5,806 bases of DNA from Planctomycetota bacterium (GTDB lineage: Bacteria > Planctomycetota > Planctomycetia > Pirellulales > UBA1268). Positions 1-5,287 of the stretch are shown here, in pieces; position 1 is the first letter of the stretch; each line of letters begins with the position of its first letter. Both the position numbers and the translations under genes were made by a program. Under the pieces are notes generated by a model. It was not told the DNA's origin and ran no database searches. It saw only the letters and a list, made by a program, of their open reading frames with translations. The stretch is from assembly GCA_003670825.1 (NCBI GenBank), contig QWQL01000011.1, positions 1-5,806 of the forward strand, read 5' to 3'.

Positions 1-554
1 ATGATCTCGAACAGGTATTCACCGCTCCGCTTGGGCAGCTGTTTCATTCCCATGTCGTCAATGATCAGGAGATCGGGGCGGAGGTAGCGGGCGAGCGTGG
101 CGTCGTCATCGCCGAGGGCTTCTTCGTGGAGGAAGTCTCGTACGACGTCGAATACGGAACGATAGAGAACGGTTCGGCCCTGCTTGATGGCGGCGTAGCC
201 GATGGCCTGGGCGAGATGGGTCTTGCCGGTGCCTGGCGGTCCCATGAGGAGGATGTCTCGGGCGTCGTCTAAGAACCTGCAGGTGGCCAGCTCAAACAGC
301 TGCTTGCGCGGGAGCGAGGTGTTGAACTCCCAATCGAACTGATCGAGGGTCTTGAGATCCCGGAAGCCCGCGAACTTGGTGCGGCGGTCGATCCGGCGAT
401 GATCACGGACGGCGACTTCGTCTTGGAAGATGAGTTCGAGAAACTCGAGGTGGCTCAGGCGGCTGGCCTGGGCTTCTTGAATCCGGACGTCGAGTGAGGC
501 CGCGAGCCCGGAGAGCCGGAGTAAGCGAAGGATGGAGCGGAGGTGGTCGTGCAT
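1..554 (-). CDS. istB: IS21 helper ATPase IstB, N-terminal 184 residues (3' end outside window)
   Basis: IstB is the AAA+ ATPase, related to DnaC, that helps the IS21 transposase choose and capture target DNA. The N-terminal helical region (residues 1-95) is followed by a Walker A motif, GPPGTGKTHLA, at residues 105-115 and a Walker B motif, LLIIDDMG, at 162-169. The reading frame remains open to the left edge after EYLFEI, so the sensor motifs and stop lie outside. The start at 554 is supported by AGGAG at 564-568, nine bases upstream. It lies 46 bases after the istA stop, so the two genes probably share a transcript. Key ATP-binding residues K111 and D166/D167 are present, and nothing suggests a defect in the visible part. 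Family assignment is very secure. Confidence 0.95.
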   Translation of the reverse strand, partial: MHDHLRSILRLLRLSGLAASLDVRIQEAQASRLSHLEFLELIFQDEVAVRDHRRIDRRTKFAGFRDLKTLDQFDWEFNTSLPRKQLFELATCRFLDDARDILLMGPPGTGKTHLAQAIGYAAIKQGRTVLYRSVFDVVRDFLHEEALGDDDATLARYLRPDLLIIDDMGMKQLPKRSGEYLFEI

Positions 555-600
555 GGCAGGTGGCTCCTGGGCCGAGAGGAAACAGAACAACCCCGATCCG

Positions 601-2382
601 TCACGCTGATGGATCGGGAGCTACGCTTGGCGTGTCCGGTGAACAGGAGTCGGGCTCTGCTGAGGAGCAACCCGACGAGCGATACCCGGACCACAGGCAT
701 CCGTCGCCCCGTAGGTTCACGCCTGCGGGGCGATGGTCTTGGTTGCTGGAATGGATGCCTGTGCCATGGCTCCCAAAACCTTCGCCCAGGGATGGGCGAC
801 TCTGGCGGCGATGGATCGCCCGAGCGACCACGGCGGCATAGTCATCGAGCGGCCGAATGATCGGATGCTCGGCGAGAAACTCGAGTGGCTGCTGCCTGTC
901 GGCCTGCCGCGCGATCAGCTGTCGTAGCAGCCGCAGGCGATAGCATTGGTTGGCGAGGGCTATTTCGCAGGCTCGTTCGAGCTCCGCGCAGGTGTGCTTC
1001 CTGGTGAGCGACAGGAGTCCTTGCACCACCCGATGGCCTTCGATGCCCCGGGCATCGACGACGGCCTCGGCCCAGGCATGCGTCTGGGGTCCGATCGACC
1101 GGACCTTGCCCAATAGATAGGCGATGCCGCGTTCAAGCCCGTTGATCTTCGTAGGGTCGAGGTGCTGGGCGTCGGTGCTGTAGCGGCCGTGATCCCGCTT
1201 GGCATGAATCGCGATCTGCTGCATCCGGTCGTTGAACACCCGGACGCTACGGCCATTCCAGCGGACCCAGACCTCCCGGCCGAGGTATTCAGGAGGCACT
1301 GAGTAGAACGCCTTGGCGACCTCGACATGGCCGTCGCGGCTGACCTTTCGCTTGGCCTCACGGAAGTTCTCGAAACGGTTCGATGGCAACGGCAGGAGGG
1401 CTGCCCGTTCCGCTTCGTTGAAGTAGGCCAGTACCTGCTTCTTCGTGGTCCCGTGAATCCTGGTGTCGGCTGTGCGACTCTCCCACTCCTGGAGATGCTG
1501 GTTCTGGGCGTTGAGGCTGGAGAACGTTCGCCCCTTGAGGGCGTTCTCCTGCACGTAATCGACGCCCCGCTCAACCTTACCCTTGTGCCGTGGCGTTCTC
1601 GGCTTCGTGGGGAGCACGGTTGTGCCATAGTGACGGCAGAAGTCTTCAAGCTTCGGGTTGAGCTCGGGGTCAAACCAGTCGGCCTTGAGCACCCCGGCCT
1701 TGAGGTTGTCGATGACGATCGTGCGGGGCACACCCCCGAAGTGCTCGAAGGCGTTCTCCAGGCATTGGATGAAGTCGTCTGTTGACTGCGTGAAGACCGC
1801 CTCGCTATAGCCTCGGCGGGAGTGCGAGAGGACGACCCGGATCACATGCGTCTTGCGTCGTCGGCCGTCGGGCCCGATGACCGGAGCGCCCGTCCCGAAG
1901 TCCACCTGAGCCTCGAATCCCGGCGGGCTCTCCATCCGCCGGAACGGCACGGGCCTGGCGGCCCCGTGCCGCTTGATCAACCGCCGCACGCTGTCGTAGC
2001 TGACCTCGGCGGCGGCGGAGTGCTCGACCAGGAGGTCCTGATGGATCCGCTTGGCCGACAGCCCTCGCTCCCGCTGCTCGAGAAGCCATGCCAGCCAAGG
2101 GCTCGCGCCGCTTGCCTGACTCCGCGGCGAGCCGGTCGGCGGGTCAAAACCAGCCACCTCCGGGCCGGGCGGCGCGCCAAAACCGGCCACGCCCACCTCG
2201 GACCCGGCCGGGAAAATCGGCGCGCTGGCCGGTTTTAAAACCGGCTCACCGCCCAGACGCAGGTGCCGAGAGACTGTCTCCCGATGGATCCCAAGACGTC
2301 TTGCGATCTCACGGCAGGACAGTCCTGCCGATCGTAGTGAATGAATCGCCTCGACCATCATCATCTTCAGCACATTCGCCAT
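601..2382 (-). CDS. istA: IS21 transposase IstA, 593 residues
   Basis: This is the DDE transposase of the IS. Residues 9-41 form a resolvase-like helix-turn-helix (CREIARRLGIHRETVSRHL), and a second helical DNA-binding region follows at about 95-140. The retroviral-integrase-like core runs from about 155 to 275, with the likely catalytic triad D161 (AQVDFGTG), D225 (IVIDNLKAG) and E271 (HKGKVERGV). A beta-rich C-terminal domain (about 342-395, FYSVPPEYLGREVWVRW) matches this family. The start at 2382 has AAGGAGG at 2389-2395, six bases upstream. Two parts look unusual. A Gly/Pro/Ala-rich linker at residues 44-93 carries repeated VAGF motifs. A Ser/Gly/Cys-rich tail of about 63 residues follows R530 and has no resemblance to the family core. 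Both coincide with DNA repeats described separately. Confidence 0.95.
   Translation of the reverse strand: MANVLKMMMVEAIHSLRSAGLSCREIARRLGIHRETVSRHLRLGGEPVLKPASAPIFPAGSEVGVAGFGAPPGPEVAGFDPPTGSPRSQASGASPWLAWLLEQRERGLSAKRIHQDLLVEHSAAAEVSYDSVRRLIKRHGAARPVPFRRMESPPGFEAQVDFGTGAPVIGPDGRRRKTHVIRVVLSHSRRGYSEAVFTQSTDDFIQCLENAFEHFGGVPRTIVIDNLKAGVLKADWFDPELNPKLEDFCRHYGTTVLPTKPRTPRHKGKVERGVDYVQENALKGRTFSSLNAQNQHLQEWESRTADTRIHGTTKKQVLAYFNEAERAALLPLPSNRFENFREAKRKVSRDGHVEVAKAFYSVPPEYLGREVWVRWNGRSVRVFNDRMQQIAIHAKRDHGRYSTDAQHLDPTKINGLERGIAYLLGKVRSIGPQTHAWAEAVVDARGIEGHRVVQGLLSLTRKHTCAELERACEIALANQCYRLRLLRQLIARQADRQQPLEFLAEHPIIRPLDDYAAVVARAIHRRQSRPSLGEGFGSHGTGIHSSNQDHRPAGVNLRGDGCLWSGYRSSGCSSAEPDSCSPDTPSVAPDPSA
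692..763. repeat. Compound inverted repeat in the 3' end of istA
   Basis: The outer arms are perfect over 11 bases: CACAGGCATCC at 692-702 and GGATGCCTGTG at 753-763. Nested inside, TCGCCCCG (704-711) pairs with CGGGGCGA (726-733) around a 14-base loop. Together they would form a long stem with a 19-base bulge (734-752) on one side. The structure lies within the unusual C-terminal tail of IstA, ending about 90 bases before the istA stop. Confidence 0.6.
2137..2196 (+). repeat. Two end-like repeats, 33-base period, inside istA
   Basis: On the plus strand, 2137-2163 and 2170-2196 match at about 20 of 27 positions, with a period of 33 bases (11 codons). The second copy begins CGGCGCGCCAAAACCGGCCA. 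It matches the outermost IS end repeat except for one inserted base and one substitution, and lies in the opposite orientation. In the protein the repeats encode the two VAGF motifs of the IstA linker. They may be internal transposase sites or simply a duplicated coding segment. Confidence 0.5.
2228..2245. repeat. Perfect 18-bp palindrome inside istA
   Basis: GCCGGTTTTAAAACCGGC reads identically on both strands and includes the ACCGGC core seen in the IS end repeats. It encodes part of EPVLKPA at the start of the IstA linker. A perfect 18-bp palindrome is rare by chance and could bind a dimeric protein, for example IstA itself. The function is not shown. Confidence 0.6.
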
Positions 2383-2388
2383 AGCAGG

Positions 2389-2410
2389 CCTCCTTCTGCG
2401 GCAATGCCGC
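2389..2410 (-). promoter_or_regulatory. istA ribosome binding site beside a small hairpin
   Basis: The minus strand carries a perfect AAGGAGG (2389-2395), six bases before the istA start. Directly upstream, 2398-2410 is a perfect 13-base inverted repeat, GCGGCATTGCCGC, with six-base arms and a one-base centre. The centre is too short for a normal RNA loop, so in RNA about five pairs would form. It might influence ribosome access or be a protein site; the role is inference. Confidence 0.45.
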
Positions 2411-2415
2411 TAGAA

Positions 2416-2427
2416 GACCTGTAGGTC
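2416..2427. repeat. Short palindrome in the istA leader
   Basis: The sequence GACCTGTAGGTC has five-base arms around a two-base centre. It lies between the IS end repeats and the istA ribosome binding site, where a repressor or transposase might bind. No function can be shown from sequence alone. Confidence 0.3.
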
Positions 2428-2439
2428 AGAATGCTCCGT

Positions 2440-2487
2440 GAAGATGGCCGGGATCAGGCGCCGATCACTGGCCGGTTATGCGCGCCG
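2440..2487 (-). repeat. Two tandem end repeats at the left end of the IS21 element
   Basis: On the minus strand, copy 1 (2487-2464) begins CGGCGCGCATAACCGGCCA and copy 2 (2463-2440) begins CGGCGCCTGATCCCGGCCA. They share CGGCGC at the start and CCGGCCA at positions 13-19 of a 24-base unit. Multiple copies of a subterminal repeat are known in IS21-family ends and are taken to be transposase binding sites. The stop codon of the disrupted helix-turn-helix gene (2454-2456) lies inside copy 2. Confidence 0.65.
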
Positions 2488-2909
2488 ACTGACAAGAGGC
2501 TCACCGCGCACCACGGCCACAACAGAACGGTATCCGTCAGATGGCACTCCGGCGGTGGGAATCGCCCAGGCCCCCGGGCACCCGTAACGAGTTGATGCAC
2601 GTACTGTGGCGTCTTACCGATCTTCCTGGCGATCTCAGACAGGGTGATGAGGTTGCACTCATCGATCCGCTCGACATCCGCCCCGATATTCGCTCGCCGG
2701 ACATCACGGATAGCGGACAGCACTGCTTCCTTGTAGGACGTCGCCATGCGGGAGAACTCAAGCCACACCCGTCCGTAGATCACGCTCGGAGTCGCATCGT
2801 CGCACCCCGCCGCAAACAGCTTCTCGGCCTGGTCCTCGGTCAGTTCGGTGACGCCGGACAAGATCAGCGAAAAATCGTACTCCCGTTCAGACATTGGCTT
2901 TTCCCTCAT
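2454..2909 (-). CDS. Helix-turn-helix antitoxin-like protein, 3' end replaced by IS21 sequence
   Basis: The 151-residue product has an N-terminal alpha/beta part (residues 11-73, YDFSLILSGV and GRVWLEFSRMATSYKEAVLSAIRDV) and a helix-turn-helix at about 88-108 (LSEIARKIGKTPQYVHQLV). Then come RGPGRFPPP and LLWPWCAVSL. I recall similar unnamed proteins encoded next to small HicA-like proteins, so an antitoxin or repressor role is likely but inferred. The start at 2909 is chosen because its ATG overlaps the stop of the upstream gene (ATGA) and AAGGAG lies seven bases before it. A second Met at 2894 is a less likely start. If the IS begins at 2494, residues 139-151 and the stop are IS-derived, so the protein has lost its native C terminus. 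The HTH is intact, so it may still bind DNA. Confidence 0.72.
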   Translation of the reverse strand: MREKPMSEREYDFSLILSGVTELTEDQAEKLFAAGCDDATPSVIYGRVWLEFSRMATSYKEAVLSAIRDVRRANIGADVERIDECNLITLSEIARKIGKTPQYVHQLVTGARGPGRFPPPECHLTDTVLLWPWCAVSLLSVGAHNRPVIGA

Positions 2910-3169
2910 GGGACTTCTCCTTGTTCGCAGTTCTCCACGTGCGGGCAGCCGTCCACCCGTTTCTGGAGATGGCGGGCGTGCGCCTGCGGGTTCCGTGGCG
3001 TGGAATGGACGAAGACGACGCATCCCTCTCTCGTGGACTGGGGATAGAGCATTCGCCCCCACACATGGGCATGGCCGCCGGCGGCCTTTTCGACGCGCCA
3101 CCCCCGATCCTCCGCCGCAGCGAGCGTTGCTTCGATGTGAGGATTGGTATGTCGAGGGCGGCTCGCCAT
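2906..3169 (-). CDS. Small HicA-like protein, probable toxin of a two-gene module
   Basis: The 87-residue protein has a predicted helix (HIEATLAAAEDRG), three strands (WRVEKAA, HAHVWGRMLY, CVVFVHSTP) and a final helix (PQAHARHLQKRVD). This is the alpha-beta-beta-beta-alpha order of the dsRBD-like HicA fold. The GGHAHVWGR segment (31-39) resembles the glycine-histidine motif of HicA RNases, and STPRNP (56-61) followed by HAR (64-66) matches small unnamed proteins I recall, usually seen with a helix-turn-helix partner. RNase activity is inferred, not shown. The ATG at 3169 is the only Met in frame after a stop at 3179-3181, and no Shine-Dalgarno precedes it, which fits a leaderless transcript. 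The stop overlaps the next start as ATGA, so the two are translationally coupled. It could instead be a non-toxic nucleic-acid-binding protein. Confidence 0.7.
   Translation of the reverse strand: MASRPRHTNPHIEATLAAAEDRGWRVEKAAGGHAHVWGRMLYPQSTREGCVVFVHSTPRNPQAHARHLQKRVDGCPHVENCEQGEVP
2917..2922 (-). promoter_or_regulatory. Ribosome binding site that fixes the start of the helix-turn-helix gene
   Basis: AAGGAG lies inside the last codons of the HicA-like gene, seven bases before the ATG at 2909. Together with the ATGA overlap it supports that start over the internal Met at 2894. Confidence 0.7.
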
Positions 3170-3175
3170 CCAACG

Positions 3176-3204
3176 AGCCTAGAAGGGTGCTTGAAGGGTG
3201 TCAA
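3176..3204 (-). promoter_or_regulatory. Candidate sigma70-type promoter of the HicA-like/HTH pair, possibly leaderless
   Basis: On the minus strand a perfect -35 box, TTGACA (3199-3204), is followed by a 17-base spacer and a weak -10 box, TAGGCT (3176-3181, three of six matches). The -10 box ends six bases before the ATG at 3169, so transcription would begin at or next to the start codon. This fits the lack of a Shine-Dalgarno in front of that gene. The weak -10 limits confidence. Confidence 0.42.
3182..3200 (-). repeat. Direct repeat in the promoter spacer, candidate operator
   Basis: CACCCTTC occurs twice (3200-3193 and 3189-3182 on the minus strand) with an 11-base period, about one helical turn, and fills the space between the -35 and -10 boxes. 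Two repeats on the same DNA face are a plausible operator for the neighbouring helix-turn-helix protein, as toxin-antitoxin modules usually repress themselves. This is inference from position. Confidence 0.38.
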
Positions 3205-3469
3205 GCAATGCCCTGGCCATCGTCCATAAAGCTGCAATGTCTTGAGCTTTTTGCGACACACCGCCTCGTGGCCGAGAGGGGATCACCGGGTGCGCGATGC
3301 GGGCCTTCGGCCGTTTTGGGAGTACGTCGCGAGGAAGCCTAAGACGCTTCCAAGAAAACCTCGATAACCCGCCTTTTCAAATCGGCGGCCGGTATGGGCC
3401 TGCCCGGACCGGTGATTTACAGAAGAGACGGTACACGAACTGCGTTTCGTGACCGAACAGGCCACATTC
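3205..3469. other. Gap between the aldehyde dehydrogenase stop and the promoter of the HicA-like pair
   Basis: No convincing coding sequence is seen on either strand. Two small hairpins are present: GGAAGC/GCTTCC at 3333-3338 and 3346-3351 with a seven-base loop, and a GGCC-TTC-GGCC stem at about 3302-3312 followed on the plus strand by a short T run. Neither has a T tract on the minus strand, so neither is a clear terminator for the dehydrogenase gene. Confidence 0.5.
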
Positions 3470-5014
3470 TTAGAGGTCGAGACCTTCGGGGAATCGTGAT
3501 CCGCCCTTGAAGTTTCCGTAGATAGGCCTCTCGCCATCAGTGATTGCGTCCACGAGTAAGTCTCCTCCGACGAATGCACCGCGCCACGATGCGCCAAGCC
3601 CTCCAAACACCTCGTCGCGATCACCCCGAGACCTAGTGAGGTTGACGCCGAATTTAAAGGCCGAAACTTCTTCGCGAATCCGCTTCGCGAAAACCATGTC
3701 ATCGGTAGCCACGGAAGACACGAGATTTCCATTTGACACGTTCATCGCGGCAATGAATTCAGCCTCGGTATCCACCAGAACAATAGAGTCGATTGGGCCG
3801 AACGGTTCCGAGTGGTGCAGCGACCACGCCCGTGGTGGTTCGAGAACCGCGGCAGGTGCAACATACGCCGAAATGTCTTGCCCCGGTATAAATCGACCGT
3901 GGTCGAGATTTCCATTATAGAGGGGGATTCCTCCCGTGTTGATCGCCTCATTGAACTGAGCGCGGAGCTGATCCGCTTTGGTCTTATGAATCACTGGGCC
4001 GAACTCAAGGTCTGGAAGTTCGTCATTGTCATTCTCTACCGCCAATGGATGGCCGAACCTCAGCCCTTTCACGATCGGCATGTACATCTCGAGGAAAGCA
4101 GGGAAAAGTCGTCGCTGCACGACATACCGCGGGTAGGCGGTGCACCGTTGCTTCGCATACTCGAAGCCTTTGCGAATGAGGGGAGCGAGGTAATCCCATT
4201 TGCTGAAATCCCAAACCCCCCAAGCGTTCAAACCTTCTTGTTCTAAAATGTGACGCTTGTTGAAGTCGGCAAGGCGTTCGAGTGTGGCACGGCCATTCGA
4301 CCTTCCACCAACAAAGGCGAAGGCACCTAGCTCGGGCGAAGAGACCAGTGCATCACTCAAATCGGCACCAACGCCGCTTACGAGAGTCACGGGCAAGCCC
4401 GCCCGAGCCATCATGGCGTGGGCAAGGGTGAGTGAGTGAAATCCTCCCTGCGAGGGTGTTTTCGCGATCACAGCGTTTCCGGCCAGCGCCTGAACTAACT
4501 CTGCGTGAACGAGCACGCTCATTGGGTAGTTCCATGACGCGATGTTGGAAATCGGCCCACTGAGTGGTGAACGACCCTTGAGCTGACGGTCAATTTGGGT
4601 CAGGTACCACTCCACTCCGTCGATGCAGCGGTCGACATCGGCGCACGCCAGTCTCCACGGTTTGCCAATCTCCCAGACCAGCAACAGGGCGATTGTGTCG
4701 CGAGCTTCGCGAAGACCCACCAATCCGGCACTCACCCGTGCCTTGCGCTCGTCGAGATTCACCAAACCCCAGGACTTGTGCTGGCGGGCAGCCGCCGCTA
4801 CGGCATCGATAGCGGTTTGGTGGTCTATTTTAGGCGGACCCACAATCGGCATTTGATCCACTGGATTCACGTGGGCCGACGGTGTTCCGACCGAAGCCCA
4901 TTCGCCCATGATCAGGTTATTGATGCGATCCGTCTCAAAGGCTTCTGGCGCTAACGACCTGGCCTGAGCGTAGACGGATTTCCAGTCGGTGCCTTTTTTT
5001 ACATGAAGTGTCAT
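3470..5014 (-). CDS. NAD(P)-dependent aldehyde dehydrogenase family protein, 514 residues
   Basis: Members of this superfamily oxidise an aldehyde to a carboxylic acid (or acyl-CoA) using NAD(P)+ in the cytoplasm. Visible motifs in order: SNIASWNYP (157-164), with N162 in the usual asparagine position; AKTPSQ (184-189), with the cofactor-binding lysine K185; the Rossmann FVGGRSNG (234-241); LEQEGLNA (257-264), with E258 in the general-base position; and the nucleophile C291 in KQRCTAYP. Then come SEPFGPI (402-408) and a closing GGLGASWRGAFVGG (471-484). C291 and E258 are 33 residues apart, as expected. The usual ELGG is EQEG here, a change next to the active site. The length is slightly above the common 480-500. 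The start at 5014 has GGAAGG at 5023-5028, eight bases away. No pathway partner is intact nearby, so the substrate is unknown. Base composition looks less GC-rich than the flanks by eye. Confidence 0.92.
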   Translation of the reverse strand: MTLHVKKGTDWKSVYAQARSLAPEAFETDRINNLIMGEWASVGTPSAHVNPVDQMPIVGPPKIDHQTAIDAVAAAARQHKSWGLVNLDERKARVSAGLVGLREARDTIALLLVWEIGKPWRLACADVDRCIDGVEWYLTQIDRQLKGRSPLSGPISNIASWNYPMSVLVHAELVQALAGNAVIAKTPSQGGFHSLTLAHAMMARAGLPVTLVSGVGADLSDALVSSPELGAFAFVGGRSNGRATLERLADFNKRHILEQEGLNAWGVWDFSKWDYLAPLIRKGFEYAKQRCTAYPRYVVQRRLFPAFLEMYMPIVKGLRFGHPLAVENDNDELPDLEFGPVIHKTKADQLRAQFNEAINTGGIPLYNGNLDHGRFIPGQDISAYVAPAAVLEPPRAWSLHHSEPFGPIDSIVLVDTEAEFIAAMNVSNGNLVSSVATDDMVFAKRIREEVSAFKFGVNLTRSRGDRDEVFGGLGASWRGAFVGGDLLVDAITDGERPIYGNFKGGSRFPEGLDL

Positions 5015-5144
5015 GACTGCAACCTTCCATGCCGAGATGAACTACCCGGCAAAAGTCTGAGATTTATTTCATCGCGCAAAAACGTTCAGCGGGAATGGAA
5101 AACTCCCCGATTCCCGGGTCGTGCTGCCACGCAGAACCGGTATC
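5015..5144. other. Leader region upstream of the aldehyde dehydrogenase gene
   Basis: This stretch holds the ribosome binding site of the dehydrogenase (5023-5028) and probably its promoter, but I see no convincing -35/-10 pair. An AT-rich patch at about 5058-5085 is the most likely promoter area. No coding sequence is supported. Confidence 0.35.
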
Positions 5145-5171
5145 CTACACGTGGCCACGACAACGGGGAGT
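5102..5171. repeat. Imperfect inverted repeat overlapping the end of the nucleotidyltransferase fragment
   Basis: ACTCCCCG (5102-5109) and GTCGTG (5118-5123) pair with CACGAC (5156-5161) and CGGGGAGT (5164-5171). The two helical parts are interrupted by an asymmetric loop of eight against two bases, around a 32-base centre. It begins where the resemblance of the adjoining fragment to its family stops, so it may mark a rearrangement border or a degraded mobile-element end. Confidence 0.4.
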
Positions 5172-5282
5172 CGGCTCCGCTCCGCCAAACAGGATGACCT
5201 TTAGCGGCCGAGCCGCTGCCACCAGCCGATTCACGGGATCATTCAGCCGCTCGGCCGTCGGTGCCCACGCTGGCTTGATCAT
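5145..5282 (-). pseudogene. Fragment resembling the start of an MNT-type nucleotidyltransferase
   Basis: The 45-residue frame contains RLVAAARPLKVILFGG (residues 19-34). This closely resembles the opening of MNT-domain nucleotidyltransferases, where a RPxKVILFGS motif is followed by xARG and an SDxD metal-binding pair. Here the resemblance ends at LFGG; ARG and SDxD are absent and a stop follows after 11 more residues. No product with catalytic function is possible. MNT proteins often pair with HEPN proteins as toxin-antitoxin systems, but no HEPN gene is seen here. The ATG at 5282 lies five bases after the stop of the broken dehydrogenase and lacks a clear ribosome binding site. The call rests on a short motif, so chance resemblance remains possible. 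Confidence 0.45.
5203..5217. repeat. Small inverted repeat in the nucleotidyltransferase fragment
   Basis: AGCGGC and GCCGCT form six-base arms around a three-base loop. It lies within the coding part of the fragment and has no T tract. It is probably incidental in GC-rich DNA. Confidence 0.3.
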
Positions 5283-5287
5283 GCAGT

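Larger units (their letters stand above)
1..2494 (-). mobile_element. IS21-family insertion sequence, left end present, right end outside window
   Basis: The order istA then istB on one strand, with a DDE transposase and an AAA+ ATPase, is the defining layout of the IS21 family. The left end is placed at 2494 because the minus strand there begins TGTCAGTCGGCGCG and is followed at once by two tandem copies of a 24-base unit (2487-2464 and 2463-2440), each starting CGGCGC and carrying CCGGCCA. Multiple end repeats are typical of this family. From 2494 to the istA start is 112 bases. The element is cut by the window edge inside istB, so its right end and target duplication cannot be seen. No frameshift is visible in istA or the visible part of istB, so it may still be active. 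The family is certain; the exact end base is an inference. Confidence 0.88.

Noticed and set aside
1327..1785. Open plus-strand frame of 152 codons opposite istA
   Set aside because: It is the antisense shadow of the conserved transposase core in GC-rich DNA; no family resemblance and no reason to expect a gene there.
2454..3173. 239-residue reading of the helix-turn-helix gene starting at 3173
   Set aside because: The first 88 residues are low-complexity Arg/Pro/Gly-rich sequence that overlaps the HicA-like gene in another frame. The ATGA overlap and ribosome binding site support the start at 2909.
3302..3318. GGCC-TTC-GGCC stem followed by GTTTTGG on the plus strand, like a terminator
   Set aside because: No gene on the plus strand would use it, the stem is short and the T run is only four bases.
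2541..3342. Overlapping plus-strand frames opposite the HicA-like/HTH pair
   Set aside because: The minus-strand products have recognisable motifs and coupled translation; the plus-strand products are compositionally biased shadows.
3333..3351. Hairpin GGAAGC/GCTTCC as terminator of the aldehyde dehydrogenase gene
   Set aside because: On the minus strand it is followed by TCGCGACG and has no T tract; it lies about 120 bases after the stop. Kept only as part of the gap description.
5102..5217. Integron attC-like site suggested by the imperfect inverted repeats
   Set aside because: I could not find the paired RYYYAAC and GTTRRRY core sites at suitable positions, and there is no integrase in the window.
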